This document shows, piece after piece, positions 36,366 to 46,516 of a DNA stretch of 64,000 nucleotides. The notes beneath the pieces are model-generated. The model was not told the DNA's origin. It made no database searches and was given only the letters and a program-made list of their open reading frames with translations. The DNA is from Bacillus sp. THAF10 (GTDB lineage Bacteria > Bacillota > Bacilli > Bacillales > Bacillaceae_I), in NCBI RefSeq assembly GCF_009363695.1, contig NZ_CP045403.1:2212001-2276000 (forward strand), in the 5' to 3' direction. The position numbers and the translations under genes are program-made. The stretch's first letter is position 1, and every line of letters begins with the position of its first letter.

Positions 36366-36395
36366 ATAAAAAAAGCTGGCTAAATTAGCCAGCTT
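36366..36395 (-). terminator. Terminator of qcrABC
   Basis: AAGCTGGCT (36373-36381) pairs with AGCCAGCTT (36387-36395), followed by TTTTTTTATAA on the minus strand, 4 nt past the qcrC stop. Confidence 0.9.
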
Positions 36396-36399
36396 TCAT

Positions 36400-37197
36400 T
36401 TACTCTGCTTCTTCAGCAGCAAGCTTATTCATTTCAACTAAATAATCCCCAAGAATCTTAAGTTCCTCATCGTTGCCTTTGAAAATACCGGCTCCCATTT
36501 CACCAATACCTTCTTTAGCAATTTTTTGGTAATCTTCAGATGCGTAGTTAGGGTTGTCAATTAGAGATGGTGCCATACCTGGGTTTCCTTGAAGGTCATT
36601 ACCATGACAAGAAAGACAGGTATTATCTTGCAGAACAGCATAGCCTTCTGCTTCCATATCAATTTCAACATCAATCTCTTCTGTGATTTCCCCTTGCTCT
36701 GCAGCTGCTTCCCAGTCATGAGAATCTACAGACTGCCAAGTTAAGAAGAAGATAGAAGCGATACCAAGTAACATCAAACCGGTTGCAATCGGACGCTTGC
36801 TTGGACGACGCTCTGGTCCACGATCCAAGAATGGAGCAAGTAACAGGGCACCAAAAGCAAGACCTGGCATAATGATTGCACCAACAAGTGTGTAATCCCC
36901 AGCAGCGAATCGATATTTAAGTAATTCATATAAGAATAAAAAGTACCAGTCTGGTAATGGAATATACGCAGTATCAGTAGGGTCTGCTACACGTTCAAGT
37001 GGAGATTGGTGTGCCACTGTTAAGCATAGGAACGCAATTAAGAATACTGCTCCAACCATCCATTCTTTCAGTAAGAAGTTTGGCCAGAAAGCTTCCGTTT
37101 TACCAGGAAACTCGGAATAATCTTTTGGAATATTAGGTTTTCGAGTTGCTGGGACACGAGAGTCACCAACAAATTTCATCCCTTTTCCTCTATGCAT
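36400..37197 (-). CDS. qcrC: Menaquinol:cytochrome c reductase cytochrome b/c subunit QcrC
   Basis: A Bacillus-type fusion of a subunit IV-like membrane part and a c-type haem domain. About three transmembrane helices lie in residues 45-165. The haem c site CLSCH is near residue 194, and its likely Met ligand is in the following GMAPSL. MHRGKGMKFVGD is the conserved start. An acidic linker (ITEEIDVEIDMEAEG) precedes the haem. AAAGGAGGGG precedes the ATG. It is the third gene of qcrABC. Confidence 0.97.
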   Translation of the reverse strand: MHRGKGMKFVGDSRVPATRKPNIPKDYSEFPGKTEAFWPNFLLKEWMVGAVFLIAFLCLTVAHQSPLERVADPTDTAYIPLPDWYFLFLYELLKYRFAAGDYTLVGAIIMPGLAFGALLLAPFLDRGPERRPSKRPIATGLMLLGIASIFFLTWQSVDSHDWEAAAEQGEITEEIDVEIDMEAEGYAVLQDNTCLSCHGNDLQGNPGMAPSLIDNPNYASEDYQKIAKEGIGEMGAGIFKGNDEELKILGDYLVEMNKLAAEEAE

Positions 37198-37233
37198 ATA
37201 GGTTCCCCTCCTTTGTTATCAAAATAATGGTTC

Positions 37234-37908
37234 TTATAGCGGTCCAGAGATACCTTGTTTACGAATCATGACAAAGTGAGCTCCCATTAAACCAAATAGA
37301 GCTGCAGGTAAGAAGAAGACATGAATCGCAAAGAAACGTGTTAGTGTTTGTGCACCAACGATTTCTGGATGCCCAGCAAGTAATGTTTTTACCATGTCCC
37401 CAATTAATGGAGTTGCTGCAGCGATCTCTAAACCTACTTTTGTTGCGAATAACGCTTTCATATCCCAAGGTAATAAATAGCCAGTAAAACCAAGACCAAG
37501 CATAACGAAGAAGATAAGTACCCCTACCACCCAGTTAAGCTCACGTGGTTTTTTATATGCACCTTGGAAGAAAACACGCAGTGTATGTAAGAACATCATT
37601 ACAATAACAAGACTGGCGCCCCAGTGATGCATACCGCGCACGATTTGACCGAACGCTACTTCATTTTGTAAATAATAAACAGATTCCCACGCATTTTTGA
37701 TATCTGGAACATAATACATTGTCAAAAACATTCCTGATAGTACTTGAATGACTGTTACGAAGAAGGTTAATCCTCCGAAGCAATATACAAATGCGGAGAA
37801 GTGATGTGCAGGGTTTACGTGTTCAGGAACCTCATGGTCCGCAATATCGCGCCACATCGGCGTAATATCTAGTCTTTCGTCAACCCAATCATAAATCTTG
37901 TTTAACAA
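37234..37908 (-). CDS. qcrB: Menaquinol:cytochrome c reductase cytochrome b subunit QcrB
   Basis: Cytochrome b6-type membrane subunit with four helices that carries two b haems and a third covalently held haem. Cys43 (FVYCFGG), the Bacillus covalent haem site, is present. Histidine ligands are in GMHHWGASLVIVMMFLHTLRV and near FAIHVFFLP. Length 224 aa is exact for the family. The start is a TTG at 37908, as in B. subtilis, with GGGGAGG upstream. It begins 3 nt after the qcrA stop. Confidence 0.97.
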   Translation of the reverse strand: MLNKIYDWVDERLDITPMWRDIADHEVPEHVNPAHHFSAFVYCFGGLTFFVTVIQVLSGMFLTMYYVPDIKNAWESVYYLQNEVAFGQIVRGMHHWGASLVIVMMFLHTLRVFFQGAYKKPRELNWVVGVLIFFVMLGLGFTGYLLPWDMKALFATKVGLEIAAATPLIGDMVKTLLAGHPEIVGAQTLTRFFAIHVFFLPAALFGLMGAHFVMIRKQGISGPL

Positions 37909-37911
37909 TTA

Positions 37912-38421
37912 TTACGCCTCCCCTTTTGGCTTCGCGCTACCTAAATACACTACTCCATCTTTCACTTCATGCACATAGACATCAAGTGGAGAAAGTGGTG
38001 GTGTATTTGGAACGTTGTTACCATTCTTTTCGTATAACCCGTAGTGGCATGGACAGAAGAATTTATCTGGGTTTTTAGGATCTGATCCCCAGTTTACCGT
38101 ACAGCCAAGGTGTTTACACACTGGAGATAAAGCAACGATTTTGCCATTTCCATCCTTGTAAATCCAAGCTGTTCTTGGCTCTTCAGATTCGTACCAGGCA
38201 TCCACTTGCTTAATCTTGAAAGGGAAGCTTTGCGGTTCCGCAGTTAATTCACTCTCTTCACAAACGGGTACTAAATCTTGCTCCGTACCAGCTTTTAAAA
38301 CTGGGTCAATTGCAAAACGGACCATTGGCATAAGCATTCCTGCAGCCATGAAACCGCCTACACCAGTCAGGGTATAGTTTAAGAATTGACGTCTAGACAC
38401 GCGATGGTTTTTCTCACTCAA
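37912..38421 (-). CDS. qcrA: Rieske iron-sulfur subunit QcrA
   Basis: The [2Fe-2S] subunit that takes electrons from menaquinol. The N-terminal twin-arginine-like SRRQFL followed by a hydrophobic segment (VGGFMAAGMLMPM) anchors it. The cluster ligands are CKHLGC and CPCHYG, each with Cys and His. Length is 170 aa. I start at the TTG at 38421, 7 nt after GGGGGG; the frame up to 38457 carries no site. Electrons go through QcrB/QcrC to cytochrome c. Confidence 0.95.
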   Translation of the reverse strand: MSEKNHRVSRRQFLNYTLTGVGGFMAAGMLMPMVRFAIDPVLKAGTEQDLVPVCEESELTAEPQSFPFKIKQVDAWYESEEPRTAWIYKDGNGKIVALSPVCKHLGCTVNWGSDPKNPDKFFCPCHYGLYEKNGNNVPNTPPLSPLDVYVHEVKDGVVYLGSAKPKGEA

Positions 38422-38501
38422 TTGTTTTCCCCCCTCTATAAGAAGAACTAAGTCCAATACGGACAGTAGATGATTAACACATAGAAAACTAGGACATTCT
38501 C

Positions 38502-38530
38502 ATGATATATCAATCTTGTCCTAAGGTCAA
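38502..38530 (-). promoter_or_regulatory. Probable sigma-A promoter of qcrABC
   Basis: On the minus strand TTGACC (38525-38530) and TATCAT (38502-38507) are separated by 17 nt, about 80 nt before the qcrA start. The 247-nt gap between ypiF and qcrA otherwise shows nothing distinct. Confidence 0.55.
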
Positions 38531-38668
38531 TAATCTCCTGCCTTGAAAAAATGGCAAGGTTGTGACTTATTTCTGAGAGTCTGATTTTTTTCATCCATTT
38601 CTATTGCTTTTAAAAAATTATTCTGCTAAAAGGTATACTTTAAGATTATTTTGCGCTGAAAATATTTT

Positions 38669-39136
38669 TTAATTCTGCCATTTTTGAATAAACATTGGGA
38701 GCAGCTGATTCATTTGGTCTTGGATGATTTTTTGTTGATATTTCTCTTCCATATCCTGCATCGGAATAGCTGGAAGCCATATTAGCTTCCCTTCAAGCTG
38801 TTGTTCATGTTGAATCCATGTGCTATCGGAGGTTAAAAGGAATACATGCTTTACTCCGCTTTCTTTCATATGAAGCGATAGAGCATGTAGGTGAGCGATT
38901 TTTTGTTCCTCTGTCAAATCTTCAGGATAGCTGTATGATGGCATGAGGATGATTCTACCTTTGAACTGGCGTTCTAATTCGTAACTTAGTATCGTTATAT
39001 ATTCTCCTTGGGAGGCAAGGGTTTGGATGTTTTCTTTAAAATTTATCGGAATTAAAGGAAGCACCACCGTATCAATATATTCTCTTGCTTGTACGTATTG
39101 GGAGATATCTTTGCTTGACCATTTCATCGTTTGCAT
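38669..39136 (-). CDS. ypiF: YpiF, DUF2487 family protein
   Basis: A 155-aa cytosolic protein. The YIDTVVLPLIPINF block near residue 20 and the central FKGRIILMPSYSY are family marks. It lies upstream of qcrA in the conserved position, but with its own gap. The start is uncertain: ATG 39136 or the second ATG at 39127, neither with a strong site. Function unknown. Confidence 0.85.
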   Translation of the reverse strand: MQTMKWSSKDISQYVQAREYIDTVVLPLIPINFKENIQTLASQGEYITILSYELERQFKGRIILMPSYSYPEDLTEEQKIAHLHALSLHMKESGVKHVFLLTSDSTWIQHEQQLEGKLIWLPAIPMQDMEEKYQQKIIQDQMNQLLPMFIQKWQN

Positions 39137-39229
39137 TCAGCTCTTTCTACTAGGTTTTATTTGTTCTTTAACTATATGATTTGTGATTGTATAGGTCAAA
39201 TATTTATACGTTTCAACACCGCCTTTAAT

Positions 39230-39262
39230 AAAAACAAAACCCTGCCAAATCAGCAGGGTTTT
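39230..39262 (-). terminator. Terminator of ypiA-ypiB
   Basis: AAAACCCTGC (39236-39245) pairs with GCAGGGTTTT (39253-39262) around CAAATCA, followed by GTTTTTATT on the minus strand. Confidence 0.85.
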
Positions 39263-39797
39263 ATAATCTCTTTAATTGGTCTGTCAGTTTTACAAATGCT
39301 TCTTGGTCCTGACGGTCTAGGGCTTCATCAATCATTTTAAGAAGCTTTTCTTTTTGAAAGGTATAAATGGACTCCTCTAGCATACGTTCTGCTAAAATAC
39401 GGTCCTTTTCGTTAATTTGGGACTGCTTTGGCATGAACGGATTATCTTCAAGAACTGCAGCATATTGTGGAGAATGATAGACCGATCTGAAATTTAATTG
39501 AATGTAAATGTCTTCATCTCGATTAAGACGGATGTCGTGGAAGGACTTTTCAGCATCTGTAGTCATGACATTTTCTTTATAGAATCGGAATGGTACTTCT
39601 TCTACACAATGGGTTGACATGATGATTCCTCTTGGACAGAACTGCGCTTGCTCAACAAAATGAACTTTCTTCATCAATTGGTCATGACTCATCAAATAGT
39701 TTAAAATCCATACACACTCTCGTCTTTTTAACTGATAGTTTCCTAAGAACCACCTTATAAAGTCCTTCTTCTCGTTGACAGATACAGGGGTAGCCAC
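39261..39797 (-). CDS. ypiB: YpiB, UPF0302 family protein
   Basis: A 178-aa soluble protein of the UPF0302 family. The block [19 protein letters not shown] (about residues 20-38) and [14 protein letters not shown] are nearly invariant in Bacillus. I start at the GTG at 39797, about 10 nt after GAGGAGGG, which gives the family's usual length; the upstream frame to 39863 would overlap ypiA. It is coupled with ypiA. Function unknown. Confidence 0.88.
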   Translation of the reverse strand: MATPVSVNEKKDFIRWFLGNYQLKRRECVWILNYLMSHDQLMKKVHFVEQAQFCPRGIIMSTHCVEEVPFRFYKENVMTTDAEKSFHDIRLNRDEDIYIQLNFRSVYHSPQYAAVLEDNPFMPKQSQINEKDRILAERMLEESIYTFQKEKLLKMIDEALDRQDQEAFVKLTDQLKRL

Positions 39798-39829
39798 AAC
39801 TATCGTCCCTCCTCTGCGTAGATTATTCG

Positions 39830-41089
39830 TTACTCTTGTAAATTTAAATACAAGTCTTGCCATTCTATATTAGTTGGGTCTAGTTGTATTAGCTTTTCAA
39901 TAAGCGGTTTTGCTTCTTCTCGCTTTCCTTCCTCTAACAAGAAATACACATAATCATGTAGGAAGCTGCTGTCTTCTTTAAAAGAAGTATATGCATGACG
40001 GTAATGGTTTAATGCATCAGAATATTTTTCTAGGTTCTGATAAGCAACTGCAAGGTCCCAGTCATACTGAGGATCCGTTTCCCCAAACCGGATGAGCTCC
40101 TGTAGGGTATCCACCACATCGTCAAAACGCTCTTCTTGGAGGAAAAGCTTCGTTAATGTTAAAGCAGCCTCCACATATCCAGGATCTATCGCGATTGCAT
40201 CACGCAACAGTTTTTCAGCTTCTGAGATATTCTGCTGCTTGATTGCAACCTTAGCTCCATATAATTGAAGCTCCTTGTTAAATTCATTCACCGTTAAGCC
40301 TTCTTTTGCTGAATGGAGACTTTCTTGAAGCATTCCTTCATGCTCATATGCTTTTGCAAGGTATAAGTAAAGGGAAGAATATTCATGATCCAATTCTTTT
40401 ACCTGTTTAAGTTTTTCGATACATGTCTTAAAATATCCTGCCTGAAACGCGGTAAATCCGTACTGAAATAATACGTCAATTTTCAACTGTTTCTGCAAGG
40501 CTTGGTCATAGTATGGCATTGCTTCTTCAAATTGACCAGTAGCACTGTAACATTCGGCTAGCCTTTCCTCTATCGGGAACTCCAATTCATCAGCTTGGTT
40601 TGCAACTCTTTCATAATACGGTATTGCTTTTTTGTAATCACCTTGTGAAAGATTTAGCTCTGCTAATGCCAGGCTGATAATCGGTTCTTTTGGAGCAAGT
40701 TTTTCTGCAGAAAGTAATTTGTTTTCACTTACCTCAAAAAGTCCCTGTGCCTGATATAGGTCTGCTAACAATAGCAAGGATTGTAGGTAAACATCTTCAT
40801 CGTTTGAGATATTCTCAAGAAGTGCGATTGCCTCATCCTCATTATCAAGATCGATATGAACCTCGGCAAGGGAAATAATTAAATCTGGCTCGTTTGGAAA
40901 TTGGTAAAGGAGGTTCTGGAAGATTTCCTTTGCTTCCTCGAGCATACCTAACTGCTGGTATATTTGTGCTGTTTGGAACAAATCCTCTTCACCAAGCTTG
41001 GTTTCATTTTCTTTTAATAGTGCTAATCCTTTTTCGGTTTCTCCATTATCTATTAGTTCTAGTGCTTGATCTATTAGTGTATGTGACAA
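39830..41089 (-). CDS. ypiA: YpiA, tetratricopeptide-repeat protein
   Basis: A 419-aa cytosolic protein built almost entirely of TPR-like helix pairs (for example [20 protein letters not shown] and [19 protein letters not shown]). Such proteins act as scaffolds for protein contacts. No catalytic motif is visible. The start is a TTG at 41089 after GAAGGAAGG. It is first in the ypiA-ypiB unit, next to the aromatic supercluster. Partners are unknown. Confidence 0.88.
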   Translation of the reverse strand: MSHTLIDQALELIDNGETEKGLALLKENETKLGEEDLFQTAQIYQQLGMLEEAKEIFQNLLYQFPNEPDLIISLAEVHIDLDNEDEAIALLENISNDEDVYLQSLLLLADLYQAQGLFEVSENKLLSAEKLAPKEPIISLALAELNLSQGDYKKAIPYYERVANQADELEFPIEERLAECYSATGQFEEAMPYYDQALQKQLKIDVLFQYGFTAFQAGYFKTCIEKLKQVKELDHEYSSLYLYLAKAYEHEGMLQESLHSAKEGLTVNEFNKELQLYGAKVAIKQQNISEAEKLLRDAIAIDPGYVEAALTLTKLFLQEERFDDVVDTLQELIRFGETDPQYDWDLAVAYQNLEKYSDALNHYRHAYTSFKEDSSFLHDYVYFLLEEGKREEAKPLIEKLIQLDPTNIEWQDLYLNLQE

Positions 41090-41107
41090 ATTACTACCTT
41101 CCTTCGT

Positions 41108-42016
41108 TTAAAACTTTTCAAGTAAAAAATGGCCAGGAACACTTACCTTACATTCTTTTCCGAATCCCGGGCGAAATAATACATGATTCCCAGAATGAAT
41201 AATGGTTCCATTATGCACGGTAACCTCTGGAATATGACTATCATAATCCAGATTTTGAATTGTTTCAATGATATGACCTTCTGGCACTAGATAGAGGTTA
41301 TAATCTAATTCGCCACCAACTCGCAAATCTCCTTTTGAAGGATAGATACCAATTTTCATTAGGAGATCCATTTCAAGAGGAGCAGCTTCTTTCGGACAAT
41401 CTCTTGAGTGGGAAAGCCTTTCATTTTTCATTACCATGTTCCACTCTTTTTTCTTTTTGTTCCGCTTTGCCGGTGAGACATTCCTTAAGCATGGCAAAAA
41501 TGTTATAGGAAATTGATAAAGAGCATCCTTTATCCAACCCCAAGGTATGGAATGTAATTCAGTCTCATCCTCCAATTCTAGAAATACAGCCGCTATTTTA
41601 TGACGTTTACATTGTCTTAGTAGAGAGGTGGTAAGTTTTCTAATTGGTATTCGAATAGCAAAATAAAAGTCTAAAGGACTGTTAAGCATGCTTGTCCTTG
41701 CCTTTTTTAAACGGATGCCAAAGTCGCGTTCTCGTTCTACTGAAAATAAACATAAAAGAGACGTGCAGCCCTTTTTTAAATAGTGAAGAGTAAGGTGGGT
41801 TTTGAATGGTTGAAAAGGCATGTGATCTTCCATGTCCAAAAGCATAACATGACCTGGTGTTAAGAGGTAGGAAGCAAGGTTCATTTTCATGGTACCTTTG
41901 TTAGGATAAGGATTTTCTTTCATATAATGAATCTTATGATGTTTAACATAGATGTTCGTTTGTTGGAGGTTTTTGTTTAGTTTTAGAACATTAACATCTT
42001 CCATCAAGTATTCCAT
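41108..42016 (-). CDS. Hydantoinase/amidohydrolase-like protein without metal ligands
   Basis: A 302-aa protein I do not recognise by name. By eye two parts resemble dihydropyrimidinase/hydantoinase enzymes. Residues 54-68 (PGHVMLLDMEDHMPF) sit where those enzymes have P-G-G-x-D-x-H-x-H-x-x-M-P-F. Residues 222-234 (IGIYPSKGDLRVG) and PGFGKE near 283 match their C-terminal Y-P-x-K-G and P-G-x-G-K motifs. The His-x-His pair and the rest of the metal site are missing, and the barrel is shortened. A strong AAGGAGGAT site and full open frame argue for a real protein. It lies between the aroA terminator and ypiA. Confidence 0.75.
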   Translation of the reverse strand: MEYLMEDVNVLKLNKNLQQTNIYVKHHKIHYMKENPYPNKGTMKMNLASYLLTPGHVMLLDMEDHMPFQPFKTHLTLHYLKKGCTSLLCLFSVERERDFGIRLKKARTSMLNSPLDFYFAIRIPIRKLTTSLLRQCKRHKIAAVFLELEDETELHSIPWGWIKDALYQFPITFLPCLRNVSPAKRNKKKKEWNMVMKNERLSHSRDCPKEAAPLEMDLLMKIGIYPSKGDLRVGGELDYNLYLVPEGHIIETIQNLDYDSHIPEVTVHNGTIIHSGNHVLFRPGFGKECKVSVPGHFLLEKF

Positions 42017-42090
42017 AGCATCCTCCTTTTCGTTTGTCTTAAGACAAGCTATGCAGGATGCCTAGAAGATATGAATGGTAATTAATATAA

Positions 42091-42119
42091 GTAAAAGCCT
42101 CCATTGAAGAGGCTTTTAC
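42091..42119 (-). terminator. Terminator of the aromatic supercluster (after aroA)
   Basis: GTAAAAGCCTC pairs with GAGGCTTTTAC around CATTGAA. It lies just beyond the aroA stop and has T tracts within the stem arms. Confidence 0.75.
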
Positions 42120-42122
42120 CGT

Positions 42123-43415
42123 TTATCCTTTTCGTAATTCCTCAATATGAGCAAAGAAGTCTGGATAGGACACGTTGATTGCTTCAGGGTTATTCAAGGT
42201 TGTTTCTCCTTTGGCAATAAGGCTAGCGATAGCACCCATCATGCCAATTCGGTGATCGCCATAGCTTTCTAGCTTAGCACCAGTTAACGGGGTTCTTCCG
42301 TGAATGACCATTCCATCTTCTGTGGCTTGAATATTGGCCCCAAGCTTCGTTAGCTCATTCACCACCGTGTCAATACGATTTGTTTCTTTTACCTTTAATT
42401 CCTCTGCGTTCTTAATCACAGTAGTCCCATTTGCTTGTGTTGCCATTAATGCAATAACTGGAATTTCGTCAATTAAGCGCGGGATGATGTTGCCACCAAT
42501 TTCTACTCCGTGTAATGACGATGTTTCCACTGTAATATCTGCATAAGGCTCTGGACCGTTTTTTTCCTCGTTGCTATAAGAAATCTTGGCTCCCATGTTC
42601 TCTAACACTTCCAGAATTCCAGTACGAGTTGGGTTTAATCCTACCTTTTGGAGAGTTATCTTACTATCAGGTACAATCGCTCCAGCCACAAGGAAAAATG
42701 CAGCAGAGGAGATGTCACCTGGTACGACAATATGTTGATTGGACACAAGTGCTTGCCCACCCCTTATGGAAACACTCAAATCATCCCTTTCTTCCACCTC
42801 TACTCTAAATGCCCGTAGCATTCGTTCGGTATGGTCACGAGATTTAAACGGCTCTTTTACTGTTGTGATTCCATCCGCTTGGAGGCCAGCTAAGAGGATC
42901 GCAGACTTAACTTGGGCGCTTGCAACAGGGGAAACATACTCTATTGCCTGAAGCTTTCCTCCTTGAATAGAAATGGGAGTAAAGTTTCCATCTTGATTAC
43001 CTTGAATTCTTGCTCCCATCTGTCTTAGGGGTTCTGTTACTCGCTTCATTGGCCTTTTAGCAATAGATTCGTCTCCAATCACAACGCTATGTAGGGATAA
43101 TCCTGATAAAATACCCATCATTAACCGTGCTGTTGTTCCCGAGTTGCCGACATCTAAAATTTCGGAGGGTTCTTTTAACTTCTCAAGTCCTTCTCCGTTA
43201 ATAGTCACTTCTGTCCCTGTTCTTTCTATTTTCACACCAAGCTTTTCAAAACAGCTAATGGTACTCAGGCAATCAGCACCAGGCAGGAAATTTTCTACCG
43301 TCGTTGTTCCTTTTGCCAATGCCCCAAACATGACAGAGCGATGTGAAATAGATTTATCACCAGGTATTCGGATGGTACCCGTTAAACCTGAAGCGACATC
43401 TGTTAGTTTGTTCAT
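42123..43415 (-). CDS. aroA: 3-phosphoshikimate 1-carboxyvinyltransferase (EPSP synthase)
   Basis: Sixth step of the shikimate pathway: adds enolpyruvate to shikimate-3-phosphate. [20 protein letters not shown] (about residues 18-37) holds the substrate-binding Lys-Ser. [12 protein letters not shown] and [11 protein letters not shown] are the other signatures. LPGADCLST suggests a class II enzyme. Length is 430 aa. It is last in the cluster, 18 nt after tyrA, as in B. subtilis (where it is called aroE). Confidence 0.97.
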   Translation of the reverse strand: MNKLTDVASGLTGTIRIPGDKSISHRSVMFGALAKGTTTVENFLPGADCLSTISCFEKLGVKIERTGTEVTINGEGLEKLKEPSEILDVGNSGTTARLMMGILSGLSLHSVVIGDESIAKRPMKRVTEPLRQMGARIQGNQDGNFTPISIQGGKLQAIEYVSPVASAQVKSAILLAGLQADGITTVKEPFKSRDHTERMLRAFRVEVEERDDLSVSIRGGQALVSNQHIVVPGDISSAAFFLVAGAIVPDSKITLQKVGLNPTRTGILEVLENMGAKISYSNEEKNGPEPYADITVETSSLHGVEIGGNIIPRLIDEIPVIALMATQANGTTVIKNAEELKVKETNRIDTVVNELTKLGANIQATEDGMVIHGRTPLTGAKLESYGDHRIGMMGAIASLIAKGETTLNNPEAINVSYPDFFAHIEELRKG

Positions 43416-43433
43416 TTACCTCCACTCTCCGAT

Positions 43434-44546
43434 CTACACGATATAGGTTTCATACATAGTATACTGCTTGAGACATTCTTCGGCTCTTTGTCTATCTTCC
43501 TCTGATTGGAAGCTTAAGCGTAGCACTCCATAAATTTCTTCTCTGGTCTCCATAATTCGTATATTGGTGATGCTAATCTGTTCCTTTGCTAGGTATCCAG
43601 TTATTTCGGAAATAATCCCAGGGTAATCTGGTACATCCACATATAAGTCGTAAAAAGAAGGGATTGCTCCTTTGGACTTTACAGGGAGATCATCTCTGAA
43701 TTGCTTTGCATCTTGAAAAAACGTATAGAAATAGTCCTCATTTTCCATTAGAAGGTTTTGTTTGACCGCTTCCATTTGACCCATCCATTGATCTAAAAGT
43801 AAGAGGAGTGTTTCTTTATTATGCAAAAGAATATCCTTCCACATCGTAGGGTTACTGGATGCTATTCGCGTAATATCACGGAATCCCCCTGCTGCAAGTC
43901 TTGTTACAAAAGCATTTTGCTGTTGCATTTCCTCAGCCTGATGAACGAGCCCAGCGGCAACGATATGAGGAAAGTGACTGATCACACCCGCCGCAAAATC
44001 ATGCTCTTCTGCAGACATCGAAACAAAATTAGCTTTTGTCCCAGCGAGCCACATTTTCGTTAAAGCCACTTCTTTATGGCTTAGTTCTGGACTTGCAGGA
44101 GTCAATACATAAAAGGCATTTTCAAAAAGATGGCTTTTAGCAGCTGTTATTCCGCTTTTGTGCGAACCTGCCATCGGATGCCCACCTATAAAGCTTACAT
44201 TTTTTTGAGTAAAAAGGGTAGAAGCAAGCAACGTAAGCTTTTTCTTAGTACTTCCAACATCTGTAATAATCACTTGCTCTTTTTCATAGGTTAGCTGACT
44301 AAGCTTTTTTAACACTTCTGTTGCTTGCATAACTGGAACGGATATCACGATAAAGTCTGCTTCTAAAGCTGCTTGCTCATAAGACTCGCAATAATCATCT
44401 ACTACTTTTAGTGACTTAGCAAGTTTTGCTTGTTGTTCATTGATATCAAAGCCAGTTATGTAGCTTTGAGGATGCTCTTTTTTTATTGCAAGAGCGATTG
44501 AACCACCGATGAGTCCAAGTCCAATCACTACTACTTTTCCTTTCAT
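43434..44546 (-). CDS. tyrA: Prephenate dehydrogenase with C-terminal ACT domain
   Basis: NAD+-dependent step to tyrosine. The Rossmann motif VIGLGLIGGSIAL is at residues 7-19. FIGGHPMAGSHKSGI (about 122-136) contains the catalytic His. The last 75 residues form an ACT-like domain (YVDVPDYPGIISEITGYLAK), expected to sense tyrosine. Length is 370 aa. I start at ATG 44546 because the GTG at 44558 overlaps the AGGTGG site. It lies between hisC and aroA. Confidence 0.95.
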   Translation of the reverse strand: MKGKVVVIGLGLIGGSIALAIKKEHPQSYITGFDINEQQAKLAKSLKVVDDYCESYEQAALEADFIVISVPVMQATEVLKKLSQLTYEKEQVIITDVGSTKKKLTLLASTLFTQKNVSFIGGHPMAGSHKSGITAAKSHLFENAFYVLTPASPELSHKEVALTKMWLAGTKANFVSMSAEEHDFAAGVISHFPHIVAAGLVHQAEEMQQQNAFVTRLAAGGFRDITRIASSNPTMWKDILLHNKETLLLLLDQWMGQMEAVKQNLLMENEDYFYTFFQDAKQFRDDLPVKSKGAIPSFYDLYVDVPDYPGIISEITGYLAKEQISITNIRIMETREEIYGVLRLSFQSEEDRQRAEECLKQYTMYETYIV

Positions 44547-44606
44547 TTCCTTCACCACCTGCTGTTGTATCGATATGTAAATAGAGAGGAGCCTTTCTCC
44601 TCTCTA

Positions 44607-45701
44607 CTAAATAGCCTGCTTCAATTTGTATTCTTTCAAATGTGAGATGATTTCCTCATTTTGCTCATATGTTCCAATGGTGATACGCAAGCAAGTAGGA
44701 AAACCAAGTGCTTTTCCGGAACGAACAATATATCCTTTATGCAATAAATAATCAAATAGGATATCTGAATCTGTTTCAAAATCAATTAAGATAAAGTTTC
44801 CTTCTGAAGGATAATATGCTAGCTTCGTTTCTTTACAGAATGCATAAAATTGTTCTAGTCCTTCTTTATTTTTTTTCACACATTCACGAATAAATTCCTG
44901 GTCGCTAATTCCTGCTGTTGCAGCTGCTTGAGCCATGGAGTTTGTATTGAAAGGCTCTCTTACCGGTTCAATTTGCTGTAATAACCTCTCCTGAGCTATG
45001 CCATAGCCAATACGGAAACTTGCAAGCCCATATGCTTTTGAGAAAGTACGAGTTATCAATAAATTTGGAAATTCGTTTAACCATTTTAGTGTGTCTGGGT
45101 AGTCTGAGGCTGTTACATATTCATTATAGGCCTCATCAATTACCACAAGTGTTTTCTTCGGTACTTTCTTTAAGAAAGAATATAGCAATTCTTCCTTTAT
45201 ATACGTTCCTGTCGGATTATTAGGACTGCACAACCAAACAATGGCAGTACGATCGTCTATTTGTTTAAGCATTTCATCCAATTGGTGGTAACCATCTAAT
45301 AGAGGAACCTCTCTTATTTCCGCACCTTCAATGACAGCATTATGCTTGTATTGTGGAAAACTAGGTGTTGGCATGACGGTGTTTTTCTCTGGTGATAAAA
45401 GGGCACGGCAGATGATTTGAATGACTTCATCTGAACCATTTCCAAAAATGAGCTGTTTCTCACCAACAGAAAGATGTGCTGCCAATGCCTCCCTAAGCGT
45501 CCTTGCATACCCGTCGGGATAGGTTGCTGAAGCTGCCAGTTGTTTCAGTAAGGCACTATGAACGCTCTTGGAACAACCGAATGGATTTTCATTAGAAGCA
45601 AGCTTCACAATTTTTTCTAAGCCCAGTTCCCTTTTCACCTCATCCATTGGTTTTCCAGGCTTATAAGGCGTTAAATCTAAAAGTTGTTTTTTTACATCCA
45701 T
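44607..45701 (-). CDS. hisC: Histidinol-phosphate / aromatic aminotransferase
   Basis: PLP enzyme that in Bacillus serves histidine synthesis and also transaminates prephenate-derived keto acids to Tyr and Phe. The PLP lysine is in RTFSKAYGLASFRIGYG (about residue 220). KLASNENPFG and WLCSPNNPTG are also conserved. Length is 364 aa. It lies between trpA and tyrA, with no other his gene in the window, consistent with the dual role. GAAAGGTGATG precedes the ATG. Confidence 0.95.
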   Translation of the reverse strand: MDVKKQLLDLTPYKPGKPMDEVKRELGLEKIVKLASNENPFGCSKSVHSALLKQLAASATYPDGYARTLREALAAHLSVGEKQLIFGNGSDEVIQIICRALLSPEKNTVMPTPSFPQYKHNAVIEGAEIREVPLLDGYHQLDEMLKQIDDRTAIVWLCSPNNPTGTYIKEELLYSFLKKVPKKTLVVIDEAYNEYVTASDYPDTLKWLNEFPNLLITRTFSKAYGLASFRIGYGIAQERLLQQIEPVREPFNTNSMAQAAATAGISDQEFIRECVKKNKEGLEQFYAFCKETKLAYYPSEGNFILIDFETDSDILFDYLLHKGYIVRSGKALGFPTCLRITIGTYEQNEEIISHLKEYKLKQAI

Positions 45702-45709
45702 TTAAAGCA

Positions 45710-46516
45710 TCACCTTTCTGCTAAAAGGGGAGAAATAAGCTCCTCTATTTTGTGTTTGAATTTTCTAAGTGTCTCGTCCTCGTTGATTTTAAATTGCTCT
45801 AAATCCTCTTCCACCATTTTAATGATGGCACTTCCGACTACAATTCCATCACAATAAGGCTTTAATGCTTTTACTTGCTCAGATGTCGAAACCCCAAAAC
45901 CAACCGCTACCGGAACTTGGCTTTTCTGTTGCACATCTTCTAAAAATTCATGAAGATCAGAGGAAAAGTCCTTCCTTACACCCGTTACTCCAAGGGAGGA
46001 AATACAATAGAGAAAGCCTTGAGCATTCTCAGTTATTCTGTTCATTCTACTTTTGGAAGTTCGTGCCACTAAGGAAATATACGTCAAAGCATGCTTGTTG
46101 CACTGCTCGCGTATTCTCTCACTTTCCTCAAATGGTAGGTCAGGAATAAGAAGACCATCAATATTATTTTCCTTCGCTAAAGCGAAAAAGGATTCTTCTC
46201 CTAATTGTAACACAGGATTGTAGTACGTAAAGAGAATCACCGGAATTTTCAGACCTCTTTGACGCATTTCTCCGGCAAGCTCCATCGTTTTTCTTATCGT
46301 CATGCTATGCATTAGAGCACGTTTAGATGCTCGTTGAATGACTGGTCCATCAGCTAGAGGATCAGAATAAGGTACACCCAGTTCAAGAACAGAAGCACCT
46401 GCCTCTTGTAGCTTTAGGGCTAGCTTAATGGTTAGTTCAGGAGTGGGGTCACCTGACATAATAAATGGAATAAATAATTTCTGATGATCTGGTAATCGTT
46501 CCGTATATGTTGTCAT
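45710..46516 (-). CDS. trpA: Tryptophan synthase alpha subunit
   Basis: Cleaves indole-3-glycerol phosphate to indole and G3[19 protein letters not shown] (about residues 48-65) carries the catalytic Glu and Asp. The phosphate-binding part includes [12 protein letters not shown] and [12 protein letters not shown]. Length 268 aa is typical. The start is ATG 46516, overlapping the trpB stop (ATGA), after GGAAGGGGAGA. It is the last trp gene before hisC. Confidence 0.97.
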   Translation of the reverse strand: MTTYTERLPDHQKLFIPFIMSGDPTPELTIKLALKLQEAGASVLELGVPYSDPLADGPVIQRASKRALMHSMTIRKTMELAGEMRQRGLKIPVILFTYYNPVLQLGEESFFALAKENNIDGLLIPDLPFEESERIREQCNKHALTYISLVARTSKSRMNRITENAQGFLYCISSLGVTGVRKDFSSDLHEFLEDVQQKSQVPVAVGFGVSTSEQVKALKPYCDGIVVGSAIIKMVEEDLEQFKINEDETLRKFKHKIEELISPLLAER

